A stretch of 64,000 nucleotides of DNA from Fuerstiella sp. (GTDB taxonomy: Bacteria > Planctomycetota > Planctomycetia > Planctomycetales > Planctomycetaceae): the NCBI GenBank assembly GCA_022447185.1, contig JAKVAY010000044.1, forward strand, positions 26,963 to 90,962. The letters run 5' to 3'. The stretch's first letter is position 1. The number at the start of each line of letters is the position of its first letter. The notes beneath the pieces are model-generated. The model did no database searches and was not told where the DNA came from. It worked only from the letters and a program-made list of their open reading frames with translations. Of the stretch, positions 37,800-47,202 are shown in pieces. The translations under genes and the position numbers were made by a program.

Positions 37800-40190
37800 T
37801 TACTGTGAGGATTCCGCCAGAATCTGCTTATAAATGGCTGTTGCCTGATTGTACGCATCCTTTGCGTCCTGCCGCTCTTCTTCCCGAATTCGATCCTTCT
37901 TCGAATTCCAGCATGTTTCGACAGCCTCAACACACCATTCGGCACTTCGCCGGTTGGCCCGAATCGGCTCCGTGCCAATATGTACGAACACCGGATTTGT
38001 GTGGCAGGATGCCAGAATTCGGACCGCAACCCACGACGATTGTTCAAGCTCGACCGGTACGGACATCGCCTCGATGTGCCCATCCGCAACCAGCTCGATC
38101 GTCGAGGCGACTTCACCGTTGACGATAATCTCCACCGGAACCGTTCGAGTATGGCCAATGCGTGCCCGTTCCAGATGCCAGTAAGGTTTTTCGTCCAGTC
38201 GTCGACCACGGATCGCTTCGGTTTGCTTCGTTGGGGACTCCTGCAGCATCGCAGCTGCGTCGAATGTTACCTGCACCGTTTGAGGACCATCGATATCCAG
38301 ACGACTGACATCACCGCCGGGTCCCCGTTCTCCCACGCCCAGATCATTGACTCTGAAATTCATGAGATGACTCAGTCCATCGCAGCAGTAGCTGCGACCG
38401 TCTCGGAGTCCGTCCACCCAGGTTTCGTAGCTCAATTCCTCATCTTCGAGCTTGACGTAGATCCGTCCAAGCCCAACACGCTCGCCATAGATACATGGGA
38501 AGTCCGTCTCACCGCTGATTCGACTGGTCATGCCACAGTTGAGTGTGTGGTACCACACATTGAGTTCCCAAATGACCGGTGTGTCGACTGCGGAAATAAA
38601 GTCACACACTCCCAGAGCTGTGGTCACGACGTATTCGTTTGCACCAATCCCGTTAAATCGCGGCATCGCATAGTCAGGAAGCTGATTGGCGCATTTTCCT
38701 TTCCAGCCCGCCGCTGCGCCTCCGTATTTTTGCCCGGAAAATTCACGATCTCCATTGGGCATGATATCGGGCAGACTCAGTCCCCACCCACTATGACTGT
38801 ACCCGGCTACTCCGCCCTGATCCTTTGTCCATTTGAGCACCGGATACGTCCAGCTGGGCCATTCTTCCAGTGATTTTGTCCCGGGATAGTCGTCATCGTT
38901 AAGGTTCAGCAAACACAGGTGTCCGGCATGCGAAGAAGGAAATCCACTGACCTCGACGTCGTATCGCATGAGGTTGTCGGGCGTCGACAGGGAATGAACT
39001 TGTCCTTCAAAGAACTCCTTTTGCGTATACCAGCACGGCCCCCAGCTCAGAACACAGCCAACATTCAGGTCCTCCCCAAGAATATGTCGAATCATATCTT
39101 CAGGGCCCACTCCTTCTGTCGGACTGTCGTAGTGTGAACATCCTGCGGCGTGAACATGATGATCGCCCGAATACCAATTGTGCTTCGCGGCATGAATCCA
39201 GCGTTCCATCCGAAACACTTCGGTGTGAGTTGGTGCATCCGGTACGGTAATATTTCCTGTCACGGGAAGATACTCCGGGCCACGAGCAGCGCTAACCGTG
39301 TATTCGCCTGGTGGTAACAGGAGTGTCTCGCCATCAGCACGATAAACCTGCTCGTGAAAGAAAAAATCGGGTGCCAGTCGTTTGGCGACATTCGGATAGA
39401 CTCGCTCCTGGTCGTCTTTCACAACAAAGGAGGCTGTGGTCGGGCTGCCGTCAAAATCCAGCACCTGCAGTTTGACGGCAACAGCCGGCAAACAACTGAA
39501 CAGAATCGGGACTGCGTTTCGGAATCCAATGTCCTGGGTCCCCTGCCCTACGTTGAAGGACAGCGCTGCCTCGCGTTTTCCGGTATCGCGGCTGGAGATC
39601 ATCAGGATCTGATATTCCAGTTCCAGGCCCGATAGTGTTCCGGTCATGGGCTGACGCTTTAACATTGAAAGATCCAGAAATCGATCCGGAATTTCACTGG
39701 CATCGACGAGCTTGTCCACTGTTGCCGGTCGCTGTCGTGGGGACTTTCCTCTCATATACACCGGAGCAGCCTGTGGACTGTCAGCGATCAGCTCCGGATT
39801 GATTCCCGCTTCGTTGCGTACTTTGACCAGAAATGACCGCCACCCATGCTGCATCAGCTCTTTTTTCACCGGACCGGGCGCGACCTTCACCCGGCTCTCC
39901 GGATTAATGTGAACCTCGACAATGCACAGCGGATCCAGCAGTTTTTGCAGTTCACGTACCGCGCGACGATCCTGCTCGATCCGATCAATTTCATTCAATC
40001 GCTTTGTGACGCTTTCGCTGAACGGTGCCCCCGCGAACTTCAGTGCTTCTTCGACTCGGCGCACTGAGGCCATCAGTGGCTGTCGATCGACTTTCGACAC
40101 GGTGGTTAATTCCTGTCCTTGTAGTGTTGACAGGGTCATCAGTGCGTTGAGAGCCACGATGCTCACGAAAAAGCAGTGTGTTCGGGACAT
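37800..40190 (-). CDS. CehA/McbA-type secreted metallohydrolase
   Basis: 796 residues from the chosen ATG, which opens a signal peptide (CFFVSIVALNALMTLSTLQG). The PHP-like metal site appears as GDHHVHAAGCSHYD near the middle, with AGYSHSGWG and later His-containing motifs completing the metal ligands. CehA and McbA are carbaryl-hydrolysing members of this family; most members are uncharacterised amidohydrolases or phosphoesterases. N-terminal ~300 residues form a beta-rich extension common in planctomycete members. The substrate is not predictable. It lies 243 bases downstream of a Gfo/Idh/MocA gene on the same strand. Confidence 0.85.
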   Translation of the reverse strand: MSRTHCFFVSIVALNALMTLSTLQGQELTTVSKVDRQPLMASVRRVEEALKFAGAPFSESVTKRLNEIDRIEQDRRAVRELQKLLDPLCIVEVHINPESRVKVAPGPVKKELMQHGWRSFLVKVRNEAGINPELIADSPQAAPVYMRGKSPRQRPATVDKLVDASEIPDRFLDLSMLKRQPMTGTLSGLELEYQILMISSRDTGKREAALSFNVGQGTQDIGFRNAVPILFSCLPAVAVKLQVLDFDGSPTTASFVVKDDQERVYPNVAKRLAPDFFFHEQVYRADGETLLLPPGEYTVSAARGPEYLPVTGNITVPDAPTHTEVFRMERWIHAAKHNWYSGDHHVHAAGCSHYDSPTEGVGPEDMIRHILGEDLNVGCVLSWGPCWYTQKEFFEGQVHSLSTPDNLMRYDVEVSGFPSSHAGHLCLLNLNDDDYPGTKSLEEWPSWTYPVLKWTKDQGGVAGYSHSGWGLSLPDIMPNGDREFSGQKYGGAAAGWKGKCANQLPDYAMPRFNGIGANEYVVTTALGVCDFISAVDTPVIWELNVWYHTLNCGMTSRISGETDFPCIYGERVGLGRIYVKLEDEELSYETWVDGLRDGRSYCCDGLSHLMNFRVNDLGVGERGPGGDVSRLDIDGPQTVQVTFDAAAMLQESPTKQTEAIRGRRLDEKPYWHLERARIGHTRTVPVEIIVNGEVASTIELVADGHIEAMSVPVELEQSSWVAVRILASCHTNPVFVHIGTEPIRANRRSAEWCVEAVETCWNSKKDRIREEERQDAKDAYNQATAIYKQILAESSQ

Positions 40191-40433
40191 AACGAAGTCC
40201 TTTGCGGGAAGCATGTAAAAAATATCGGACCACCTGGGACCGAGCAGAGATCCGAACCGGATCGTCGCGAATACGCTGGCTCCGATACTCACGATTGGCA
40301 GGAAGAAATCCTAAAGGGCCGCAGCAGCAGACTCAAGCAGGCCACAATCTGAATCACGCGAAACGCAATACCCAAACGGTTATCGATTTTATGGATCAGT
40401 GTCACGTTTCCGGATGAATACGATTCGGCGATA

Positions 40434-41540
40434 TCAGAGAAGTGCCAGCGGGTTTTCTCGAGTGGTCAACGGAAAATTAACGGGGCCGCCAAGTCGATGC
40501 GACTCGTAGACGCCTGCAGTCATCTCTACGATTCCCCTGCAGTCTTCAGCCGAACATTTAGTCGCATGCTCGTTTTCGACACTCGCGATCAGATCTTTGA
40601 TCGCCGCAATGTGGCCGCCCTGGTACGAACCATCGGTACGTGGCTCCGGCTTGCCGACACCGGCTGACGTGATCGTTTCCCACTGACTGCCGGTCCTGCC
40701 CGGAGACCAGCTGCTGTCACGCAAAATGTAAGCGGGAGCCAGATATCCGCTGTACATTTCGATAATGCCTTTGGATCCGAAAATCTGAATTCCGAATCGT
40801 GTTGGTTTGCCGGCAGCAGCTTTCCTGGAAGCAAAATGTCCGAAAACACCGTTTGAAAACTCGTAGCGCGCCTGTACGTGATCACCAGCCAGCAGGCCGA
40901 TACCTTCGGCCCCCTCGGCGACATCGGCACGTGTAACCGGATGCCCTTTACTTCGCACCGTGGCTGTACATGACAGTGGGTGACCACCACCGATGCTTCG
41001 CATCAGGCCGAAAACGTGCGATCCCAATACCCACAGGTCTTCACCTCCACCTCGGCGATCCTCTTTGCCGCGACCTCGGACCTCTAGCAGTTCCCCGATT
41101 TCTCCGTTTTTGATCAGGGACAGAACGGTTTCCAAAACCGGTGAATACTGTGAGACATGAGCGATTCCCAGTTTCAGATGCCGCATTTCCAGTGCGCGCA
41201 CAACGTCATCTGATTCCGCCAGAGTTCGACAGAAAGGCTTTTCCATGTAGACATGACATCCTGCCTCAGCGGAAGCCAGCAACATGGCATGGTGCTGATC
41301 GACCCAGCGAGGGCAAATCGCGACCAGGTCCAGTTTTTCACGATCCAGCATCTTTCGGTAGTCAGCGTACGCTGTTGTTGCATCTGTCCGTTTTTGAGCT
41401 TCCTCGCGACCGGAGTCATCGGGATCTGCGATCGCAGCTATGTTAACATTGCCCAGCTTCGTAAACGCAGCGTCAACTCCGTGGCCGTAGTTGCCCTTAC
41501 CAGTGCTGCCAATGATTCCGACGCGGTACTTGTCTGACAT
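40434..41540 (-). CDS. Gfo/Idh/MocA family oxidoreductase, cytoplasmic
   Basis: 368 residues from the ATG at 41540, chosen because GGAG stands 8 bases upstream and the Rossmann strand (KYRVGIIGSTGKGNYGHG) begins there; the frame runs 69 codons further but that part looks non-coding. GSTGKG replaces the usual GxGxxG. The catalytic-region signature MEKPFCRTLAES near residue 95 is intact, so the enzyme should use NAD(P). No signal peptide, unlike the other two members in the window. Sugar-type substrate is a family inference. Confidence 0.9.
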   Translation of the reverse strand: MSDKYRVGIIGSTGKGNYGHGVDAAFTKLGNVNIAAIADPDDSGREEAQKRTDATTAYADYRKMLDREKLDLVAICPRWVDQHHAMLLASAEAGCHVYMEKPFCRTLAESDDVVRALEMRHLKLGIAHVSQYSPVLETVLSLIKNGEIGELLEVRGRGKEDRRGGGEDLWVLGSHVFGLMRSIGGGHPLSCTATVRSKGHPVTRADVAEGAEGIGLLAGDHVQARYEFSNGVFGHFASRKAAAGKPTRFGIQIFGSKGIIEMYSGYLAPAYILRDSSWSPGRTGSQWETITSAGVGKPEPRTDGSYQGGHIAAIKDLIASVENEHATKCSAEDCRGIVEMTAGVYESHRLGGPVNFPLTTRENPLALL

Positions 41541-42036
41541 TTGAAGTTCTCCTCTGAGTCCCAAAGACATTGGAACCGGTTTGCCGGAGTCTTTCTGTGA
41601 GGAATTCTCGTGTTTTTCGCTGATGATCAAAGCGACCATCGGAAGTGTTGTCCGACGTTCGTTCAGTTTTGATTGTGCCGCATTAGGACAGGATTGACTG
41701 TCGATTTCAAACGGATCGCCGAACAGGACAGCCAGTACCGCACACATGCGTTCGGTACATTTCGTTAGTCACCCGGTGAACGCAGCCACTGGTGCCTTAT
41801 GCGAAGTTCAATCCTCCACGTCAGAAACAACGAATACTCGACGGTTATGAAGGCTCGTTCGATTTCGTTTCTGTTGTCCATTCACTTCAATGACTGTTAC
41901 TTGTTTGATTTCGGAAATTGTTCTGCACCTGCGAAGACGATATCAGCCTGAATAAGTTACTCCGAGCTGTTACGAAGCCGAAGTTCTTCTGTCGCGCGGA
42001 AGGATTGTTGAACAGGCCCACCAAACAGTTGCGGGT
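41541..42036. other. Intergenic region
   Basis: About 495 bases between two minus-strand genes. No gene is supported. A GCCACTG near 41789 recalls part of the cobalamin riboswitch but the rest of that RNA is absent. Nothing else stands out. Confidence 0.4.
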
Positions 42037-43140
42037 TCACTCGGTGAGCATCTGTCGTACTACGTCGCGACGGCTGTTGGTTTCCTCGAAGATTCGCAAC
42101 TGCTGCAGTGCACCGGTGTTGCCCGGCAGTGACCGGACAGCCATCAGTTCATTCGTACAGTTGAGGTCCTCAGCAATCGGCAGTAATTCAGTAACCAGAT
42201 TCATAACCACCGTCTGCACAGACCGCGGTTTAAAATCCCGTGTGCTGACGAGTCTTGCTTCTGCGCCGTAGCGGGTTGCCCGCCATTTGTTCTGCTGTAC
42301 CATCATCGGGTGGTATTCGGACTGGAACGTGCCCTGATCGATTTCGTTAGAGATCGCGTGAACCAGGCACTGCACCAGCGCCGTGATAGACTTCACCTGA
42401 TCCAGGCTGGGAGGCATATCACAGACACGAATCTCTACTGTGCCAAACTGATGGTGCGGTCGAATGTCCCACCAGATTTCCCTGATGGTGTTGATGAATC
42501 CGGTATCAACCAGGTGATTGACAAGCCATACGTACTCGGACCAGTTGCGCATCTGATGGGGCAATCCGGCTGTCGGCAGTCCTTCCATGATTTTGGAACG
42601 ATTGGAATGCAGGCCCGTACTGCGTCCTTCCCAGAACGGTGAGTTGGAGGACAGCGCCAGTAACAACGGCAAATGGCGCATCATTCGATCGCAGATCATG
42701 ATTGCTTTGTCCCCGGTGTCCACTCCTACGTGTATATGAAGCCCAAATGTCACAAGGCGTCTCGCTACATCCTGCATCAGTTCCACCAGACGATAATAGC
42801 GGTCGTCCACCGTAACATTTTGTTCGCGCCAGGACGAAAACGGATGGGTTCCTGCCCACAGGAGTTTTAAATTCAACGGATCGATTGCGGACAGAACCAT
42901 ATTCATTTTTTCACTGAGATCATCCCCGACTTCTGCAACAGTACGACAGACACCGGAATTGATTTCCAGATACGACTGCATCAGTTCCGGTTTGACGAAC
43001 GTCCGGGCCGATTCGGGAAGCCGAGCCATAACCTCATCGATCACACTGCGGAGTTCACCCGTTTCGGCATCAACCAGCTGCAGTTCAATTTCCACACCGA
43101 CCGTGGGAAAGCTGTTCGCAGTGAATCGAATCGGGGTCAT
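42037..43140 (-). CDS. Carboxylate-amine ligase, YbdK/GCS2 family
   Basis: 367 residues, normal length. The glutamate-cysteine ligase type 2 signature is seen at the start (TVGVEIELQLVDAETGELR) and in the metal/ATP region FGLHIHVGVDTGDKAI near 135-150, followed by SSNSPFWEG. E. coli YbdK has weak gamma-glutamate-cysteine ligase activity; the true substrate of most members is unknown. The ATG is preceded by GAGGGAGG. Preceded by a 469-base gap with the QueD-like gene further upstream on the same strand. Confidence 0.92.
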   Translation of the reverse strand: MTPIRFTANSFPTVGVEIELQLVDAETGELRSVIDEVMARLPESARTFVKPELMQSYLEINSGVCRTVAEVGDDLSEKMNMVLSAIDPLNLKLLWAGTHPFSSWREQNVTVDDRYYRLVELMQDVARRLVTFGLHIHVGVDTGDKAIMICDRMMRHLPLLLALSSNSPFWEGRSTGLHSNRSKIMEGLPTAGLPHQMRNWSEYVWLVNHLVDTGFINTIREIWWDIRPHHQFGTVEIRVCDMPPSLDQVKSITALVQCLVHAISNEIDQGTFQSEYHPMMVQQNKWRATRYGAEARLVSTRDFKPRSVQTVVMNLVTELLPIAEDLNCTNELMAVRSLPGNTGALQQLRIFEETNSRRDVVRQMLTE

Positions 43141-43609
43141 ATGTTTTCCTCCCTCTGATGCAGTGTTCGAGTTTATTCCTCCGCTGGTTGGCCCACTGAG
43201 CAGATCCCCTGCTTCCCTGTGATGCCGGCGAGGGAAATAACAAGTAATTCAGTTTCTGGAATTTATGATTCTGGATTGCGTTTACGACGTCGGAAAATTT
43301 TGATGTTTTGTAGACCGGTGGACTTCAACGCGAGATCAGGTGAGCAATTTTAATTCTAAATCTGAAACTTGGATTGCTGTTCCGGCTGCAGAAATTTCAG
43401 GACGGTTCGTGCAACGACACGGGTTCCCGTGGGATTGACCCGTTCATTGACATCAAATTCCGGCAAATGCAGTTGCTGTCAGCCTGTACAGCCCGTCTCT
43501 GTCATGGGAGGGGCCTGGAGTGCGGGCCCCGCGCGTTCGCCTTCGGGGGAACTATGCGTATCGGGTCGAGCTGGGTGCCTAAGGCTGCAATTGTGCAACA
43601 GCTGCAGTT
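43141..43609. other. Intergenic region with GC-rich palindromes
   Basis: About 470 bases. Contains a 14-base perfect palindrome CACGGGTTCCCGTG near 43419-43432, a GGGGCC...GGCCCC stem near 43510-43530 and a GTTC-GCC-TTCG-GGG-GAAC hairpin at 43534-43551 with the stable TTCG tetraloop. None is followed by a T run. They lie just downstream of the minus-strand QueD-like gene and may mark its transcript end or a small RNA. No protein gene. Confidence 0.45.
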
Positions 43610-44086
43610 TCACGGCCGAGACGCTGTTGCCGAGTGCTGCCGTTCTGCGAAGTGTCGATTGTCCTGAGTCCAGTCAGCACGGGTATACAGGAAATTGGAC
43701 GTATCGGTTTCCTGGATCTCCAGGCGTGCCAGCCGAAAACCCATCTCAGTGACCTCACTGAACATGGTCCATGCCAGATTCTCAACGCTGGTGGCTCCGT
43801 CAATAACCTTGAACCGCAGATGTTCACCGGAAGTTCGACAGTAGTCCTGCAGTATAATGTAAAGAGGATCGTGCCGGTTAATCAGCATTCCATGGTCATA
43901 CTGCTGCCGGAGCCAGGGTTCAATTTTTGCATCGAAATCCCCGAACAGCGTGCTGATATCGCCGTCTCGCTCTACTTCAAAATGCAGTTTTAAACCGTAA
44001 CGATGACCATGGATATTGCTGCACTTGTCACGCAGAGTTTCGTTACGGTGTGCGGCATAGAACTTGTATTGTTTTTCGATGATCAA
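43610..44086 (-). CDS. QueD-like 6-pyruvoyl-tetrahydropterin synthase family enzyme
   Basis: 158 residues. All active-site features are in place: the first zinc His in FYAAHRNE, catalytic Cys and the other zinc His in KCSNIHGHRY, the catalytic DHG in YDHGMLIN, and the substrate Glu in TSVENLAW. QueD makes 6-carboxytetrahydropterin for the queuosine/7-deazaguanine pathway; related proteins make pterins. No other queuosine genes are nearby, so the exact product is open. The C-terminal ~25 residues beyond the core look unstructured. Confidence 0.9.
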   Translation of the reverse strand: MIIEKQYKFYAAHRNETLRDKCSNIHGHRYGLKLHFEVERDGDISTLFGDFDAKIEPWLRQQYDHGMLINRHDPLYIILQDYCRTSGEHLRFKVIDGATSVENLAWTMFSEVTEMGFRLARLEIQETDTSNFLYTRADWTQDNRHFAERQHSATASRP

Positions 44087-44341
44087 GGCTCATGTCTCCT
44101 GCGAACGGACGTTGGATTCCTATCTTACCGGACAGACGCGTCGTCATAACGGTGAATTCCTCTTCTGAATTAACGGAAAGTCGAAAACAACACCTTCGAT
44201 CCTCGAAACGCCGCACTGTGTCGGGATGATGGACCCGGAGCAATAAAAAGGAATTGTTCACATTAAAAATCCGCCTCTCGACACACTGTCTGTGTTCGCC
44301 ACCGAAGCCGAACCCATAATCATTAAAGCGTCAGATGATTC

Positions 44342-45157
44342 GTGGATACGAATTTATCTGGCCATGACAAACGCTCATTGATGTTTCGATCCGTTGGAAA
44401 AATTTTCAGATCGAGTTTTGCCCGTTCGGTCAATACGCCCGGCGAATGGTCCACTGTGGACCTGAATGAACGAAGGATTGAGATCTATCGACCGGCCGGT
44501 GAACACTGCACTGGCTGTGTGCTGTTTCTGCACGGCCATGCGGGAATTGGACTCCGCGACAATCGTGTGTTCTCGCAGCTGTTTCTGAAACACAAGCTGA
44601 TGGCCGTTTGTCCTGACGGTGGGCAGTCGTGGTGGCTTGACCGAATCTGCCCCGAATTTCATGCAGAGGTCACTCCCATGCAGTGGCTGCGTAGATCAAT
44701 AGTACCCTACATTACGTCACAATTGGAGATTGAAATACCACGTATTGCACTCCTGGGCGTCAGTATGGGCGGACAGGGGGTTCTGCAGCTGGCGTATCGT
44801 TACGCTCGCGAATTTCCGGTGATCGCTGCGATCTCGCCGGCGGTCGACTTTCACCAGCTGCATGGTCTTGGCTTGCCTCTGGATTCCATGTTCGAATCGA
44901 CGGAAGATGCCCGTCAGGAAACAGTTGTGCTGAACCTGCATCCACTGGCCTGGCCACGTCATCAATTCCTCTGTTGTGATCCGCAGGATGCCGACTGGTT
45001 TGACGGATGTGCGCGACTGGCAATGAAATTGTCATCTTCCGGTATCATGCACGAACGTGATCTTGAAACATCGGCGGGAGGGCATTCGTGGGATTACTTC
45101 AACCACATGGCCCCTGTTGCGATAGAACATATCGTGCAGGGCCTTCGTAAAGATTGA
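44342..45157 (+). CDS. Alpha/beta hydrolase, esterase-like
   Basis: 271 residues. The oxyanion strand GCVLFLHGHAGIG lies near 58-70 and the nucleophile elbow LLGVSMGGQGVLQ (GVSMG) near 135. The acidic residue and late His (SAGGHSWDYFNHM) complete the likely triad. The layout is that of the S-formylglutathione hydrolase/esterase-D type. No signal peptide. The listed start is GTG; an ATG 13 codons in (MFRSVGKIF) is possible and neither has a good ribosome site. It is followed by rlmB on the same strand after 53 bases. Confidence 0.85.
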   Translation: MDTNLSGHDKRSLMFRSVGKIFRSSFARSVNTPGEWSTVDLNERRIEIYRPAGEHCTGCVLFLHGHAGIGLRDNRVFSQLFLKHKLMAVCPDGGQSWWLDRICPEFHAEVTPMQWLRRSIVPYITSQLEIEIPRIALLGVSMGGQGVLQLAYRYAREFPVIAAISPAVDFHQLHGLGLPLDSMFESTEDARQETVVLNLHPLAWPRHQFLCCDPQDADWFDGCARLAMKLSSSGIMHERDLETSAGGHSWDYFNHMAPVAIEHIVQGLRKD

Positions 45158-45210
45158 GATTTGAGCAGGACGGCTGTTCCTGCTGATCGTCTTATTTCGG
45201 AAAACAGCAG

Positions 45211-46011
45211 ATGTCGGACAAGCGTCGATCACGTCGAAGACAGCTGAACGTCAGCCATCAGCGCAACTGGCTCATCGGTCGTCATGCTGTAATAGAGGTC
45301 TTGAAAGCCAATGTGTGGCCGTTAAGACGCCTGTACTCAACCACCGATTTTTTGTCGGAAATGCAGAAAATCATGCCGCTTCGTGCTGAGAATCCCCTCA
45401 GTCGTTCCGTCATTGAACAGGTCACGCCGGAACGACTCACACAGCTCTGTGGCAGTCGACACCATCAGGGCGTCGCAGCGCAAATGGGTCCGTTTCCGTA
45501 TCTCAATCTGCACGACCTGACTCGACTGATAGACGAACGTAACGAGTTGCAGCAGCCGTTGCCCCTGGTTGTGGTATGCGACCGAATTCAGGATGGCCAT
45601 AACCTCGGAGCGATTCTTCGATCATGTGAAGCGATGGCCGCCGATGCTGTCATTATTGGTGAGGATCAGCAGGTCGAGGTGACTCCACAGGTTGCGCGTG
45701 CATCGGCCGGAGCGGTCAATCACGTTCCAGTGATTCGAGTCGAACTGCTGCGAGATGCTGTTGACGCGATGAGAGCTATGGGGATGCAGATTCTGGCCGC
45801 GAATGAAAAATCAGCAGTGCCGGTCTGGAGTGTGGATGCATCACACCCGACCGGATTAATCATAGGAAGTGAGGCTCGTGGTATTCATGATTCATTGCTG
45901 ATGCAGTGTGATCAGCAGATCGCCATTCCTGTTTGCGGGCACGTCGGATCGCTGAATGCAGCAGTGGCGGCCGGGATACTGCTCTATGAATTACGACGGA
46001 CGAGACTCTGA
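45211..46011 (+). CDS. rlmB: 23S rRNA (guanosine-2'-O)-methyltransferase of the RlmB/TrmH family
   Basis: 266 residues. The N-terminal part is the substrate-binding L30e-like domain (WLIGRHAVIEVLKAN... HQGVAA). The C-terminal SPOUT knot shows the three signatures: CDRIQDGHNLGAILRSCEA, LIIGSEARGIHDSLL and IPVCGHVGSLNAAVAAGILL. It methylates a ribosomal RNA guanosine ribose using S-adenosylmethionine; the RlmB assignment (G2251 by E. coli numbering) is from the overall match to TrmH group 3, and other TrmH-family targets are possible. Confidence 0.93.
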   Translation: MSDKRRSRRRQLNVSHQRNWLIGRHAVIEVLKANVWPLRRLYSTTDFLSEMQKIMPLRAENPLSRSVIEQVTPERLTQLCGSRHHQGVAAQMGPFPYLNLHDLTRLIDERNELQQPLPLVVVCDRIQDGHNLGAILRSCEAMAADAVIIGEDQQVEVTPQVARASAGAVNHVPVIRVELLRDAVDAMRAMGMQILAANEKSAVPVWSVDASHPTGLIIGSEARGIHDSLLMQCDQQIAIPVCGHVGSLNAAVAAGILLYELRRTRL

Positions 46012-46163
46012 GACCGTCAAATTACCGGATTGCGAACCTAATTCTTCCTGCATCTGACCTGTCACCAGTGATAGCCGGCGATTTGCGGTCACCAAAACAA
46101 TTTTACTTGGCGGTCGTAAATAGTCTGTTACAAATGCCAGGCGTGAGCACACACTGCCATGAG

Positions 46164-46757
46164 TCAGCTAAGGGATCGAATCAGCGCCAGTGCCATTCTT
46201 TTTGTTTCGGCCGTGTTCAGTGCGTCATCTTCGTCGGCATCAAACTCCATACTGCGTTTTACAAACGCCTTGACCTTCTGATTGATCGTTGGTTCCGGAA
46301 CAGATGACCTGGGATTGGTAATCTTTCTGAAACGAGGGCGCGAGCGGCCATTCCTGTTGTTCTGCAATCGATCCAGTTCCGCGATGACGGCCATCGCAAT
46401 CCGGGCGAGTTCCTTTCGATCGAGCAGTTCATTATTGTCGCGATCGAAACGGGCGGACGCATTGACGAATTGATCAACGCTCGGCTGTCCTGCACGGACA
46501 TTACTGGCCGATTGTTGATGGCGGCGACGATTTCGCATATTGAACGAATTGATTCCGATCAGTTGGCTGGCTCCCGCCGAAATTCCCATACGAATTTGGG
46601 TTCTTCCTGGAGACACGGCGCCTCCGACACTCAGGCTGCCTCCAGTGACCAGACCGTTTTGTCGAATGACTCCAAAACCGATCTGGGCCATGGACTGATT
46701 TGCTGACAGAGTCCAGAGACCGGCCACAGCAGTGAGAATTAAGCAGATTCGACGCAT
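46164..46757 (-). CDS. Secreted EF-hand protein
   Basis: 197 residues. A signal peptide (RRICLILTAVAGLWTLSANQSMAQ) is followed by two calcium-binding loops of EF-hand form, FDRDNNELLDRKELARIA and FDADEDDALNTAETKRMA. The spacing between the loops, about 70 residues, is wider than in a classic paired EF-hand. Such proteins with paired or single dockerin-like EF loops are common in planctomycetes and act outside the cytoplasm, probably in calcium-dependent structure or adhesion. It is divergent from the downstream protease gene. Confidence 0.85.
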   Translation of the reverse strand: MRRICLILTAVAGLWTLSANQSMAQIGFGVIRQNGLVTGGSLSVGGAVSPGRTQIRMGISAGASQLIGINSFNMRNRRRHQQSASNVRAGQPSVDQFVNASARFDRDNNELLDRKELARIAMAVIAELDRLQNNRNGRSRPRFRKITNPRSSVPEPTINQKVKAFVKRSMEFDADEDDALNTAETKRMALALIRSLS

Positions 46758-47202
46758 GGAGTATTTCTTCCTGCATCAACATACGGAGCAAGTTTTGGGT
46801 GATCAAACGGCAATCGTGAGAAACAATCCAGCCAAATATCAGTGTAGATCACCGCAATCCTTAAAAGTCGTTCTGCCCGAGTCTGCCTGTTTTTCCGTGA
46901 CCGTCCAGATTAAAGGATCTTCGATCTCGCCAGGCCGCTGTTTAACGATGGGGCATGCATCCCGTGGCGACCACGACTCAGTCAGACTGCATCGTTCAGC
47001 ATCCAGCCACGTTAACGCTCCGTTGACAAGGTAGTGTCCTGAGAATGGACACTGACAGCCTCAATTTGTGGACCGGAATATGCATTGACTGTCGCATCGG
47101 AGTGCGGTATCGAATGCTGCACGGGCCGAGGGCATTGCAGTAATATTGACGCTGCCAGAACGCATGAAACGGCAGTAACTGTATCGTGGAGGAGACACTT
47201 AG
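46758..47202. other. Divergent intergenic region between EF-hand and protease genes
   Basis: About 445 bases holding promoters for both genes. TTGACA at 47023-47028 is followed by the dyad described separately. The protease ATG has a strong GGAGGAG ribosome site. Confidence 0.45.
47033..47053. promoter_or_regulatory. Operator-like dyad upstream of the protease gene
   Basis: AGTGTCC at 47033-47039 and GGACACT at 47047-47053 form a perfect seven-base inverted repeat with a seven-base centre, placed five bases after a consensus TTGACA and about 150 bases before the protease start. The position is that of an operator overlapping a promoter, but the matching -10 (TGGACA) is poor, so the promoter itself is uncertain. 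Confidence 0.4.

Noticed and set aside
41775-41800. Possible cobalamin riboswitch core near GCCACTG
   Set aside because: Only a short stretch matches; the remaining conserved boxes and stems are absent, and the next gene is unrelated to B12.
43369-43752. Plus-strand frame antisense to the QueD-like gene
   Set aside because: Shadow of the well-supported minus-strand gene, with Cys/Arg-rich composition typical of antisense frames.
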